This document shows positions 1-6,885 of a stretch of DNA of 20,760 nt, in pieces. Every line of letters starts with the position of its first letter. The first letter of the stretch is position 1. The stretch comes from JBAWZR01 sp037142915 (lineage in GTDB: Bacteria; Patescibacteriota; Minisyncoccia; Moranbacterales; UBA1568). The DNA is taken from contig JBAWZR010000011.1 of the NCBI GenBank assembly GCA_037142915.1, positions 1 through 20,760 of the forward strand. Direction: 5' to 3'. The notes under the pieces were generated by a model that saw only the letters and a program-made list of their open reading frames with translations, had not been told where the DNA came from and did not search any database. The position numbers and the translations under genes were made by a program.

Positions 1-532
1 CATATCCCGAGGCCCCACCACTGCCACCTGGAGCGGAGCGGACAATGCCTACTACGCCTACCCGCCCAATACTGGGAATACCGCCGAAGAAACCCTCGCC
101 AATATCCAAACCAATAAACTCGGCTTCATCTATCAATGGAGTGCCGCGATGGCGGGCTCTACCACCGAGGGTGCCCAGGGCATCTGCCCCGCTGGCTGGC
201 ATGTCCCCACCGATGCAGAGCAGAACACCCTCGACCAATATCTCAAGGACAATGGCCAGACCTGCGATGCCAATCGAAGCAATGTCTGGGACTGCTCCTC
301 GGCCGGCACTAAATTAAAGCTCGGCGGCACCTCGGGGTTCAACGCTCCGCTAGCCGGCTACCGCGGTACCACCGGTGGATTCTACGTTCGCGGGTCGACC
401 GCCTACTTGTGGTCGTCGTCGCAGAGCGGTGCTACTGCATGGGATCGCTACCTGTACGCATCGAGCGCTACCGTGCACCGTGTCCCGTATTCTAAGGCCT
501 ACGGTTTCTCTCTTCGTTGTCTGAAGGACTAA
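1..532 (+). CDS. FISUMP-domain surface protein, 3' part (5' end outside window)
   Basis: An open frame enters from the left edge (first full codon at 2) and ends at TAA 530-532, giving about 176 visible residues. They match the Fibrobacter succinogenes major paralogous domain (FISUMP): a CPAGWHVPTDAE segment, then GGTSGFNAPLAGYR, a WSSSQSG block, and a C-terminal GFSLRCLKD. FISUMP domains are found on surface or secreted proteins, often as the C-terminal domain after an anchor or pilin-like N-terminus, which cannot be seen here. The last ~60 codons hold scattered Tyr, Asp, His, Val, Ser and Pro codons of NNC/NNT type at positions where I recall relatives having Asn. That is the signature expected of a retroelement-diversified variable region. 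The gene is more C- and G-rich than its neighbours. The family call is firm. Ligand and anchoring are unknown. Confidence 0.85.
   Translation, partial: ISRGPTTATWSGADNAYYAYPPNTGNTAEETLANIQTNKLGFIYQWSAAMAGSTTEGAQGICPAGWHVPTDAEQNTLDQYLKDNGQTCDANRSNVWDCSSAGTKLKLGGTSGFNAPLAGYRGTTGGFYVRGSTAYLWSSSQSGATAWDRYLYASSATVHRVPYSKAYGFSLRCLKD
344..532 (+). other. Probable DGR variable region (VR) at the 3' end of the FISUMP gene
   Basis: Seen: from about codon LAGYR to the stop, the reading frame keeps a constant scaffold (WSSSQSG, AW.R.L, ATV.R, KA.GF, RCLKD). The intervening codons are tac, gat, tac, tac, agc, cac, gtc, tat, tct and tac. All end in C or T, with the first two bases free. Known: DGRs mutate template adenines, so AAC/AAT template codons become NNC/NNT at the 3' end of a target gene. 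Inference: this is a VR. No template repeat or reverse transcriptase was found in the window, so the call rests on pattern only. Confidence 0.5.
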
Positions 533-569
533 TCCGACTCTTCGACCCTTTGACTCTTGTATCTGAGGC

Positions 570-594
570 AGGTTCAGGTTTGTAACCTGAACCT
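570..594. other. Perfect 11-bp hairpin downstream of the FISUMP gene
   Basis: AGGTTCAGGTT (570-580), loop TGT, AACCTGAACCT (584-594). No U-tract follows on either strand, so a simple intrinsic terminator is unlikely. It lies 38 nt after the stop codon. Hairpin or cruciform structures just downstream of variable regions assist mutagenic homing in some DGRs, so that role is possible here but unproven. Confidence 0.6.
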
Positions 595-630
595 CTCGTT
601 CATACTTATGCACGAATACAACAGAAACAT

Positions 631-657
631 CAGGACAGGGTTACGAGTCCCGTCCTG
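631..657. other. Second hairpin in the 533-742 spacer
   Basis: CAGGAC + bulged A + GGG (631-640), 8-nt loop, CCC + GTCCTG (649-657). No clear U-tract follows. It may be a weak terminator or an RNA-stabilising structure. A third short palindrome, CCTCGACTTCGAGG at 689-702, lies nearer the convergent permease gene. The rest of the 533-742 spacer shows no gene. Confidence 0.4.
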
Positions 658-742
658 CATACAATAGATTTGATGGCAATGTCGATATCCTCGACTTCGA
701 GGTACTTCACACGGAGTATGGGGGAGTGGTGTAGGGGATTTT

Positions 743-1948
743 TTATTTATATCGCAGAGCCTCGAGTGGGTCGATGCGGCTGGCGGAGCGTGCTGGGAAA
801 ACACCAGTGAGCAATCCGACGAAGGCACCGAATCCGATGATAGTGAAAACGAACCAGAGCGGACTGTAGAACAAATTGATAGCCTGTCCGCCGAATCGGG
901 CAGCGACCACATTTAAGAGCGAATTGACGATGAAGCCGCCGAGGTAGCTGATCACTACTCCGCCAAGTGCACCGAGCAATCCCATAATAGTGGACTCCAT
1001 AATGAACATGAGCGAGATGGAGTTTCTCGAGGCGCCGATGGATTTCATGATGCCGATTTCCTCGGTGCGTTCGAGTAGGGCGATGGTCATCGTGTTGAAC
1101 ATCCCGATGGCGCTGACCGACAGTGCGACGAAGCCGAAGAACATCAGGGTGAGTTGCACGGCACTGAAAACCTTGTTCGCTTGGGCGACTGTGTCGGAGA
1201 GCGATGAGACCGAGAACCCTTGGCCGATGACGGTGTCTCGCACACTAGTCATCGTGGCAGAGGATTGGTTTTTGATTTTGAGTTGGCTGTAGGTGTCGAA
1301 AGAAATATCGGGGATGGCTTTGAGCGAAAAGTAGAGCAGATTGTCGGTACCTTCGATCACGCCGCCGACCGTGAAGGTGAATATATCAGCTGCATTGTCG
1401 GATGTGTTTTTTTGAGTGAGAGAGGTATCTGGTGCAGTCGCGGAGAAGAGTCGGACGGAGAGTTTTTTGCCGATCAGTTCGGCGGGTGTCTTTTCGAATG
1501 TCTGAGCGATACCCTGCGTGATGACGACATTCTGCGGTTGAGCGTCATCGAGGAGTGTGCCGACCAACGGTTTGCTCCCAGCGAGTTTGAGGAAGGCGCT
1601 CGTGGTGCCGGTGGCGCTGACATCGAGGGTTATATTATCGAGTTTGGCCTGAGCACGCAGTTGCATCGCCGGACTCGTCTCGACGACACCGGGGAGTTTT
1701 TCGAATTCGGCGATTTTCTCCGAGGTAATCAGTGCATTTTTGGATGGGTTATTGGCGACATCGAGCGTGACGAGTGAATCGGCAGTCGTGATCTTTTCGA
1801 GGAGCGTGCGCTGCAGTCCGTAGCCGATCGACACGAAGAAGAGGATGGCCGCGATGCCGAGTCCCATACCGAGCACGGTGAGGATCGTCCGCATCGTGCG
1901 GGCGCGAAACATTCGGAGTGAAAGTTTGATGATATCCCAGAGTCGCAT
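743..1948 (-). CDS. ABC transporter permease, MacB/FtsX type
   Basis: 401 residues with the classic MacB/FtsX/LolC plan. A cytoplasmic N-terminus precedes TM1 (about residues 21-43, TILTVLGMGLGIAAILFFVS). A ~220-residue extracytoplasmic domain follows, then three C-terminal TM helices (about 265-289, 312-342, 364-386) carrying the conserved ERTEEIGIMKSIGAS and PARSASRIDPLEALRYK stretches. In this family two permeases pair with a separate ATPase and act mechanically on envelope substrates such as peptides, lipoproteins or hydrolase regulators. The ATPase gene lies immediately upstream on the same strand, so the two form one transporter. The ATG at 1948 has no SD site. The substrate cannot be told from sequence. 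Confidence 0.93.
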   Translation of the reverse strand: MRLWDIIKLSLRMFRARTMRTILTVLGMGLGIAAILFFVSIGYGLQRTLLEKITTADSLVTLDVANNPSKNALITSEKIAEFEKLPGVVETSPAMQLRAQAKLDNITLDVSATGTTSAFLKLAGSKPLVGTLLDDAQPQNVVITQGIAQTFEKTPAELIGKKLSVRLFSATAPDTSLTQKNTSDNAADIFTFTVGGVIEGTDNLLYFSLKAIPDISFDTYSQLKIKNQSSATMTSVRDTVIGQGFSVSSLSDTVAQANKVFSAVQLTLMFFGFVALSVSAIGMFNTMTIALLERTEEIGIMKSIGASRNSISLMFIMESTIMGLLGALGGVVISYLGGFIVNSLLNVVAARFGGQAINLFYSPLWFVFTIIGFGAFVGLLTGVFPARSASRIDPLEALRYK

Positions 1949-1959
1949 AATAGTTTCAG

Positions 1960-2091
1960 GACTTGCGCATTTGAAAAAAATAGATTTCAGTTTCCGGAAA
2001 AGTATTTTCTTTGAAGCCGTTTGGTAAACCTACCACAGGCGAAAAGGGAATGCTTTTTCGGAAACTTAATTCAAAAACAAATGTGCAAGTC
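1960..2091. repeat. ~132-bp imperfect palindrome between ABC ATPase and permease genes
   Basis: Nested inverted matches share nearly one centre. GACTTGCGCATTTG (1960-1973) pairs with CAAATGTGCAAGTC (2078-2091). AGTTTCCGGAAAAG (1989-2002) pairs with CTTTTTCGGAAACT (2053-2066). GCC (2017-2019) pairs with GGC (2038-2040), and TGGTA pairs with TACCA around an AACC tip. The whole spacer can fold into one long hairpin. It resembles a MITE-like or REP-like element. It sits inside the operon, where it could reduce or stabilise permease mRNA. Confidence 0.75.
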
Positions 2092-2097
2092 TTAATT

Positions 2098-3411
2098 TTA
2101 CGAGAATTTTAAGAGCATAATAATTTCCAATTCGCGGGAGATTTTTTCTGCTTGTGGGAGGCGCAATCCTACTCCGCCATTGAGTCTTCGACGGTTGAGC
2201 CGCTTGATAGTTTCGGCTTGATCGATACGGGCGTCGAGGCGCATCCGGATGACATTTTGGAGACGAAGTTCGGTAATGTCTTTCATAGATAGAGTATGTT
2301 CTCGGATGAAATAGTCAGTGAGAGCGATATGGGCGTTTTGTATGTTGTTGCGAATGACATCGACTTGTTCCAATAGAGCGGCGATGCGGACAGCGATGTG
2401 TGTAGCGCGTTTTTTGTTCCAGCCAGCACCACCCTGATCGAAAGAACGGTCGAGTTTCCCTGGGAGTTCCGCCACCTCGATGTTTTTGAAGAGGAGTTCT
2501 CGCAGGAAGGCTTCTGCCGATTCGATTTGTTCGTCGGATAATTCGGAGAGTAGATAGTGGAGGAGCTGCTTGGCTTTGAAGGGGACGAGTAGGACATTGA
2601 CCTGTTGCGGTGTGAGACTCTTGAAGGAGTTCATCAGGAGTTTGAGCTCGGGAGTGACTTCGGAGGAGGCGACACTGACCATCCTTTTTATTTCGTCGGT
2701 CTCGGAGTGTTTGTTTCGGCGGACTTCTTCGTTGATGATACGACCGTCCTTCATATAGATGATACGGTCGGCGTAGATGAGGTGCTCGGGATTGTGCGTT
2801 ACCATGATGACCGTCTTCTTATCAACCTCATTGAGTTCCTTGAGGATGTTGAGCACGTTTTGGGACGAATCGCTGTCGAGGTTGCCGACGGGTTCATCGG
2901 CGAGGATGATCTCGGGATCGTTCACGAGTGAGCGGGCGATGGCGACGCGTTGCTTTTGACCGCCGGAGAGTTGGTTGGGAAACTTGTCGGCTTGTTCTGC
3001 GATACTGAAACGGCGTAGGAGATGGAAGCCCTTTTTGCGGCGTTCACTGAGAGACACGCCCATAAATGTCTGTGGGAGGCAGACATTGTCGAGAACATTG
3101 AGCGAGGAGATGAGATAGAAGGCCTGAAAAACCATGCCGATGTCGAGTTGGTGAAATGAGAGCGTTTGCTTTTGCGTCATCGTGGTGAGGGATTGGTTTT
3201 TGTACAGTACTTCGCCGGTGGTGGGGGATTGCAGACCAGAGATGGAGTAGAGTAGGGTCGATTTACCACAGCCCGATGGGCCGTAAATAATGACATATTC
3301 TTCAGGAAAAATCTCAAGGGAAGTCTCTTCGAGCGCGTGCATCTCGTTGGACTTCCCCTTGTTGTAGATGACCTGAAGGTTGTTGATGATGATGAGCGGA
3401 GCGACGGCCAT
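2098..3411 (-). CDS. ABC transporter ATP-binding protein (LolD/MacB type) with C-terminal extension
   Basis: 437 residues. Residues 1-230 are a complete ABC ATPase: Walker A GPSGCGKST (44-52), Q-loop Q96, signature LSGGQ (148-152), Walker B IILADE (168-173), D-loop GNLD, and H-loop H206. Stand-alone ATPases of this class are usually about 220-250 residues. Here roughly 200 further residues follow. They are mostly helical, charged and Leu-rich (for example LLSELSDEQIESAEAFLREL), with no fold I recognise. The permease gene follows downstream on the same strand, across the 132-bp palindrome. The ATG at 3411 lacks an SD, and an extended -10 lies about 60 nt upstream. It energises the transporter from the cytoplasmic face. 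Confidence 0.95.
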   Translation of the reverse strand: MAVAPLIIINNLQVIYNKGKSNEMHALEETSLEIFPEEYVIIYGPSGCGKSTLLYSISGLQSPTTGEVLYKNQSLTTMTQKQTLSFHQLDIGMVFQAFYLISSLNVLDNVCLPQTFMGVSLSERRKKGFHLLRRFSIAEQADKFPNQLSGGQKQRVAIARSLVNDPEIILADEPVGNLDSDSSQNVLNILKELNEVDKKTVIMVTHNPEHLIYADRIIYMKDGRIINEEVRRNKHSETDEIKRMVSVASSEVTPELKLLMNSFKSLTPQQVNVLLVPFKAKQLLHYLLSELSDEQIESAEAFLRELLFKNIEVAELPGKLDRSFDQGGAGWNKKRATHIAVRIAALLEQVDVIRNNIQNAHIALTDYFIREHTLSMKDITELRLQNVIRMRLDARIDQAETIKRLNRRRLNGGVGLRLPQAEKISRELEIIMLLKFS

Positions 3412-3468
3412 AATGAAATGAGGAACGAGGGATGTTGGTTTGTGAAAATGTTTTTGTTTCTATTTATT

Positions 3469-3474
3469 AGTATA
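3469..3474 (-). promoter_or_regulatory. Extended -10 promoter for the ABC ATPase gene
   Basis: On the minus strand TGG-TATACT (TATACT at 3474-3469), with the start codon ~57 nt downstream. I see no good -35 at 16-18 bp. The TGN-TATACT form recurs before other genes in the window. Confidence 0.5.
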
Positions 3475-3488
3475 CCATGATTTATACG

Positions 3489-3575
3489 TGTCATCCCGGG
3501 CTTGACCCGGGATCCAGGTTCGATTGCATTCAAATTTCAATACAACCTGGATCCCGCATCGAGTGCAGGATGACA
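3489..3575. repeat. Dispersed-type palindromic repeat (TGTCATCC...GGATGACA)
   Basis: Terminal inverted repeats TGTCATCC (3489-3496) and GGATGACA (3568-3575), and an inner 12-bp pair GGGATCCAGGTT (3509-3520) / AACCTGGATCCC (3544-3555). The left arm has its own hairpin, CCCGGG-CTTGA-CCCGGG (3495-3511). This TCATCCCG/GGGATCCAG motif is familiar from small palindromic elements scattered in many bacterial genomes. Translating it gives the spurious GSRVKPGMT or HPGLDPGSR peptides. It lies between two divergent promoters. The rest of the 3412-3666 spacer holds only those promoters. Confidence 0.8.
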
Positions 3576-3597
3576 ACACAAAACAAGACACAAGATT

Positions 3598-3625
3598 TTG
3601 CGTCTCTTTGGAATATTGCTATACT
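3598..3625 (+). promoter_or_regulatory. Promoter for the thioredoxin/DsbD-like gene
   Basis: -35-like TTGCGT (3598-3603), a 16-bp spacer, then -10 TATACT (3620-3625) preceded by TGC (extended -10). The start codon is ~40 nt downstream. Confidence 0.55.
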
Positions 3626-3666
3626 AGGTGAAGTTAAAGCCAATTTTCTGACTTATATTTTGCAGT

Positions 3667-4938
3667 ATGTCATTTTTCAAACGATCAGCATTTTTTGTAG
3701 GATTACTTATAGTACTTTTCGGTATAGGCAGTGTTGATGTTTCAGCCCAATTGTCATCATCTCAGACACTCGCCCCAGCACCGGTACGGATCGAAGTGCT
3801 CGAACGGCAGGACTGCGCACATTGTCAGGCGGAGCGGGAGTATCTGGAGCAACTGCAACGGGAGCGGACGGATATTATCGTCCAATTGTATGATATCGAT
3901 ACGCCGGAGGGGAAACAATTGTTTGATGCCGTCACCGCGAAGGCTGATCTCGTCAAAGCGACGCCTACCACGATTATCGGTGGAAGTATTTTTTCCGGAT
4001 TTAATTCTGCTACCACTGATAGCCAGAAAATAGAACAGCTTATTGAGCAGAATCGCTCCAGTAAAATTCAGGGTTTCCAATCTTATTTGGCGGCGTCTCA
4101 GGTGACACCTGTTGAGAAAAATTTCGGGAGCGTCTGTGATGACGGGAGCGGCATATGCATGACGCCCGTGAGGGAGCCGGTGCTCATCACCATTCCTTTT
4201 TCGGGAACGACATTTGATATTTCAATGTGGACACTACCATTTTTGGCCGCGGTGATCGGGTTTTTCGATGGGTTCAATCCGTGCGCGATCTGGGTGTTGG
4301 CAACCTTTCTCCTGGTGCTTATGCAGTTGGGGTCGAAGCGGCAAATGTGGTTTGTCGTCGGATCGTTTTTGGCGGCTGAGGCGGTGATGTACTATCTTAT
4401 TCTCAACGTGTGGCTCAAGGTCTGGAATTTTGTCGGGATGGATCGATTGGTGACACCGATTATCGGAATTCTTGCCGTGGGAGGCGGTTTATTCTTCCTC
4501 TATGAATGGTACAAATCGCTCGGTACCGAGATGGCCTGTCGGGTGGTGAATATGGAGGAGCGCTCCAAAATTATTCGCAAAATCAAGTCAATTGCAACCG
4601 GGAAATTCACCCTCATCACGTTTGGCGCCATCGTTCTTCTGGCGACTTCGGTCAATATCATCGAGTTCGCGTGTTCGATCGGGTATCCGCAGACATTCAC
4701 CAAGATTCTCGAGATGAACAACCTCAATTTTTTCCAAACGCAAGGATTGATGCTCGTCTACATTCTTTTCTATATGGTGGATGATTTGATTATTTTCGGT
4801 TTGGCATTGTGGGGTTTCAATAAGATACATCTCACCGAATCCTTCTCTCGGTGGTCGGCCTTGTTGGGCGGTCTCTTGATGATCTTCCTTGGGTGGCTGC
4901 TTATTTTCTATCCAGCTATTCTCAGATCGTTTTCGTGA
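3667..4938 (+). CDS. Thioredoxin-like/DsbD-CcdA-type membrane thiol-disulfide transporter
   Basis: 423 residues. A signal or anchor helix (about 7-27) comes first. A small thioredoxin/glutaredoxin-like domain follows (about 38-135) with a CAHC motif at 50-53 and a candidate cis-proline TPT at 99-101. A linker holds a second cysteine pair (C157, C164). A polytopic membrane domain (about 185-420) carries FNPCAIW (C206) and EFACSIGYP (C336), which match the two membrane cysteines of DsbD/CcdA proteins that carry electrons across the membrane. The inferred role is to bring cytosolic reducing power to exported thiols, with the fused outer domain as acceptor. The start at 3667 has no SD. The TGA stop at 4936-4938 is 1 nt before xseA, so the genes are probably co-transcribed. 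Partner proteins are unknown. Confidence 0.85.
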   Translation: MSFFKRSAFFVGLLIVLFGIGSVDVSAQLSSSQTLAPAPVRIEVLERQDCAHCQAEREYLEQLQRERTDIIVQLYDIDTPEGKQLFDAVTAKADLVKATPTTIIGGSIFSGFNSATTDSQKIEQLIEQNRSSKIQGFQSYLAASQVTPVEKNFGSVCDDGSGICMTPVREPVLITIPFSGTTFDISMWTLPFLAAVIGFFDGFNPCAIWVLATFLLVLMQLGSKRQMWFVVGSFLAAEAVMYYLILNVWLKVWNFVGMDRLVTPIIGILAVGGGLFFLYEWYKSLGTEMACRVVNMEERSKIIRKIKSIATGKFTLITFGAIVLLATSVNIIEFACSIGYPQTFTKILEMNNLNFFQTQGLMLVYILFYMVDDLIIFGLALWGFNKIHLTESFSRWSALLGGLLMIFLGWLLIFYPAILRSFS

Positions 4939-4939
4939 T

Positions 4940-6565
4940 ATGTCTGATCAGAAACTCTTGTATCGTTTGAAAATCTGGCGAACGCAACAGGCGGCGCGCG
5001 AGGGAGTCGAACCCTATCGCGTCTTGCCCAATGTGACAATGGAAGCACTCGCCACACAAAAGCCTCTTACCAAAGAGGAGTTTTTTGCGGTGAAGGGATT
5101 CAAAGAAGCGAAGTGGCAACGCTACGGTACGATGTTGTTGCCGATGATGGCGGACGCGGTGGAATCAGAAGGTGTTGATGTCATTTCCGGCGTGGCTCAG
5201 GCAGATGTACCCGAACGAAATCGTCGAGCCTCTTCCCGCAACCCACTCCACGCTTCCGTTCGAGCACATCCGCCCGAGACGCCTTGGTTTTCAATGGCCT
5301 CAGTGGGAGAAAATAGTATTGAGAAGGATGATGATACTTATACCGTCAGTACTTTTCTCAATCTTTTGAATGATAGTTTCGCGGGATTGCGTGTGCGAGT
5401 GCGGGGCGAAGTTTCCTCGGTGGATTTTCGCGACCGGACTATTTATTTCAGTTTGAAGGACGGGCAGGATGCCAGTCTGATTTCGTGTCTCGTGTTCCGT
5501 TCGCAGTATGAGATGTGCGGTGTGACATTGGAGGAAGGGCAGGAGATTATCATCGAGGGTGTGCCGCAGATTTGGAAGCCGACCGGACGATTGAGTTTCA
5601 AGGCCGACACGATCGAGCTGGTGGGAGAGGGTGCTCTGCAAAAAGCCTATAATGATTTGAAAAAGAAGTTGGAACAGGAAGGGATTTTTGCTCCGGAGAA
5701 GAAGCGCCTCTTGCCACAATTTCCTGAACGCATCGCACTTATCACTTCGCGTGACGGGGCGGCCATCGGGGATTTTATGATGAATCTCGGGCGCTATGGA
5801 TTTAAAGTGACCCTCTATCACTCGAGTGTCGAGGGGATGCGCGCCGTGCCGGATTTGATGCGCGCCTTACGACAGATAAAGAAAAAGTCGGAGGACTATG
5901 ATGCGTTGGTGATGATTCGCGGTGGTGGCAGTCTCGAGAGTCTGCAGGCATTCAACAATGAATCCTTGGTACGCACGGTAGCCACCTTTCCACTCCCCGT
6001 ACTTGCTGGCATCGGCCATGAGAAGGACGTTTCACTTGTGGCGTTAGCGGCAGACGTGATGGTCTCAACTCCAACCGCGACGGCCAGAGCTCTCTCGGAA
6101 TCCTGGTCGCAGGCGGAATTGCGGCTCTCTCGGTATGAGCGGGAATTGTTGGATGTATTTGAAAGGGCATTGCGTGAAAATCGCCAACAAGTAGAACAAA
6201 AGAGCATCTTGTTAACACAATACTTCGTGCAATTGCAACAACGATTCGCTCAGGTATCGCGGCGATTCGTGCAGCAGGTTTTGTCACTTCAGGGAGTGTT
6301 CCTGCGGAAACGGCAATTGTTGGCACAGTGGAATATGTCGTTGGTGCGTATTGGGGTGCGAAGTCTTGAAATGACACGACAACGGGTAGTTCGCTATGAA
6401 CGCAGTCTTGAGCAATATCATCCCGAACGATTATTGAAGTTGGGCTATAGTCTCGTGTATGATGCTTCGGGGAGACTCGTCCGTTCTATGAAGCAATCGG
6501 CAATTGGTGATCGGCTTCGTGTCCGTTTATCCGATGGAGAGATCGATGTTGAGGTAAAAAAATAA
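4940..6565 (+). CDS. xseA: Exodeoxyribonuclease VII large subunit with N-terminal HRDC-like domain
   Basis: 541 residues from the ATG at 4940. A TTG at 4889 is open but lies inside the preceding gene. Exonuclease VII degrades single-stranded DNA from both ends into short oligonucleotides, as a complex with small subunit XseB encoded just downstream. Residues ~133-232 are the nucleic-acid-binding OB fold. The catalytic core follows with ALITSRDGAAIGDF (266-279), RGGGSLESL (327-335), GIGHEKD (357-363) and VSTPTATA (375-382). A long coiled-coil region and a C-terminal DG..DVE tail complete it. Unusually, residues ~3-75 read as an HRDC domain (helical, with PYRVLPNVTMEALA and a KGFKEAKWQRYG helix-hairpin segment), joined by a ~55-residue low-complexity linker. 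HRDC domains bind DNA in RecQ and RNase D. XseA normally begins at the OB fold. Confidence 0.93.
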   Translation: MSDQKLLYRLKIWRTQQAAREGVEPYRVLPNVTMEALATQKPLTKEEFFAVKGFKEAKWQRYGTMLLPMMADAVESEGVDVISGVAQADVPERNRRASSRNPLHASVRAHPPETPWFSMASVGENSIEKDDDTYTVSTFLNLLNDSFAGLRVRVRGEVSSVDFRDRTIYFSLKDGQDASLISCLVFRSQYEMCGVTLEEGQEIIIEGVPQIWKPTGRLSFKADTIELVGEGALQKAYNDLKKKLEQEGIFAPEKKRLLPQFPERIALITSRDGAAIGDFMMNLGRYGFKVTLYHSSVEGMRAVPDLMRALRQIKKKSEDYDALVMIRGGGSLESLQAFNNESLVRTVATFPLPVLAGIGHEKDVSLVALAADVMVSTPTATARALSESWSQAELRLSRYERELLDVFERALRENRQQVEQKSILLTQYFVQLQQRFAQVSRRFVQQVLSLQGVFLRKRQLLAQWNMSLVRIGVRSLEMTRQRVVRYERSLEQYHPERLLKLGYSLVYDASGRLVRSMKQSAIGDRLRVRLSDGEIDVEVKK

Positions 6566-6586
6566 TTTTTTCTAATTTCTAATCAT

Positions 6587-6802
6587 ATGGCTATGAAAAA
6601 AGTATCATTAGGGGAAAATCTGAAGAAGATTGAGGAGATCGTGAATTGGTTGGAATCGCAGGGCGAGGTGGATGTCGAGCAAGCGTTAGAAAAAATCAAA
6701 GAAGGCGCCGCGCTTATCAAAGAGAGCAAACTCCGTTTGAAGTCGGTCGAGAATGAATTTGAGGAAATCAAGAAAGAGTTGGAAGAAGAGGATGAGAAGT
6801 AA
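6587..6802 (+). CDS. xseB: Exodeoxyribonuclease VII small subunit
   Basis: 71 residues, the usual XseB size, with the family's two-helix pattern: SLGENLKKIEEIVNWLES, a short turn, then VDVEQALEKIKEGAALIK and a long acidic/basic helix ending EEEDEK. XseB forms helical hairpins that coat the coiled-coil stalk of XseA and are needed for holoenzyme activity. It starts 21 nt after the xseA stop, with a T-rich leader and no SD, consistent with co-expression. The second in-frame ATG (6593) is also possible. No plus-strand terminator is obvious. The following hairpin serves the opposite strand. Confidence 0.9.
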   Translation: MAMKKVSLGENLKKIEEIVNWLESQGEVDVEQALEKIKEGAALIKESKLRLKSVENEFEEIKKELEEEDEK

Positions 6803-6811
6803 ATCATGGAA

Positions 6812-6868
6812 ATAAAAAACCAGCCCTTCTTCTCTCTATTCAATTTAAATGAACAGGGAAGGGGCTGG
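6812..6868 (-). terminator. Intrinsic terminator of the glycine-zipper lipoprotein gene
   Basis: On the minus strand, CCAGCCCCTTC (6868-6858) pairs with GAAGGGCTGG (6829-6820) with one bulged base, followed by TTTTTTATTT. It lies 17 nt after the stop of the minus-strand gene. The plus strand has no U-tract after the hairpin. Confidence 0.75.
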
Positions 6869-6885
6869 CAGTGCTTGAAAGCGAT

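Noticed and set aside
689..702. CCTCGACTTCGAGG as a terminator for the permease gene
   Set aside because: The stem is short and no U-tract follows on the minus strand, so it is too weak to call.
3177..3533. Minus-strand ORF with a GSRVKPGMT peptide
   Set aside because: It reads the palindromic repeat and then the ABC ATPase gene in another frame. It is not a gene.
4936..4938. UGA recoding as glycine, as in some Patescibacteria
   Set aside because: TGA ends the thiol-transporter gene 1 nt before the xseA ATG, and no in-frame TGA interrupts the conserved proteins here. The standard code fits.
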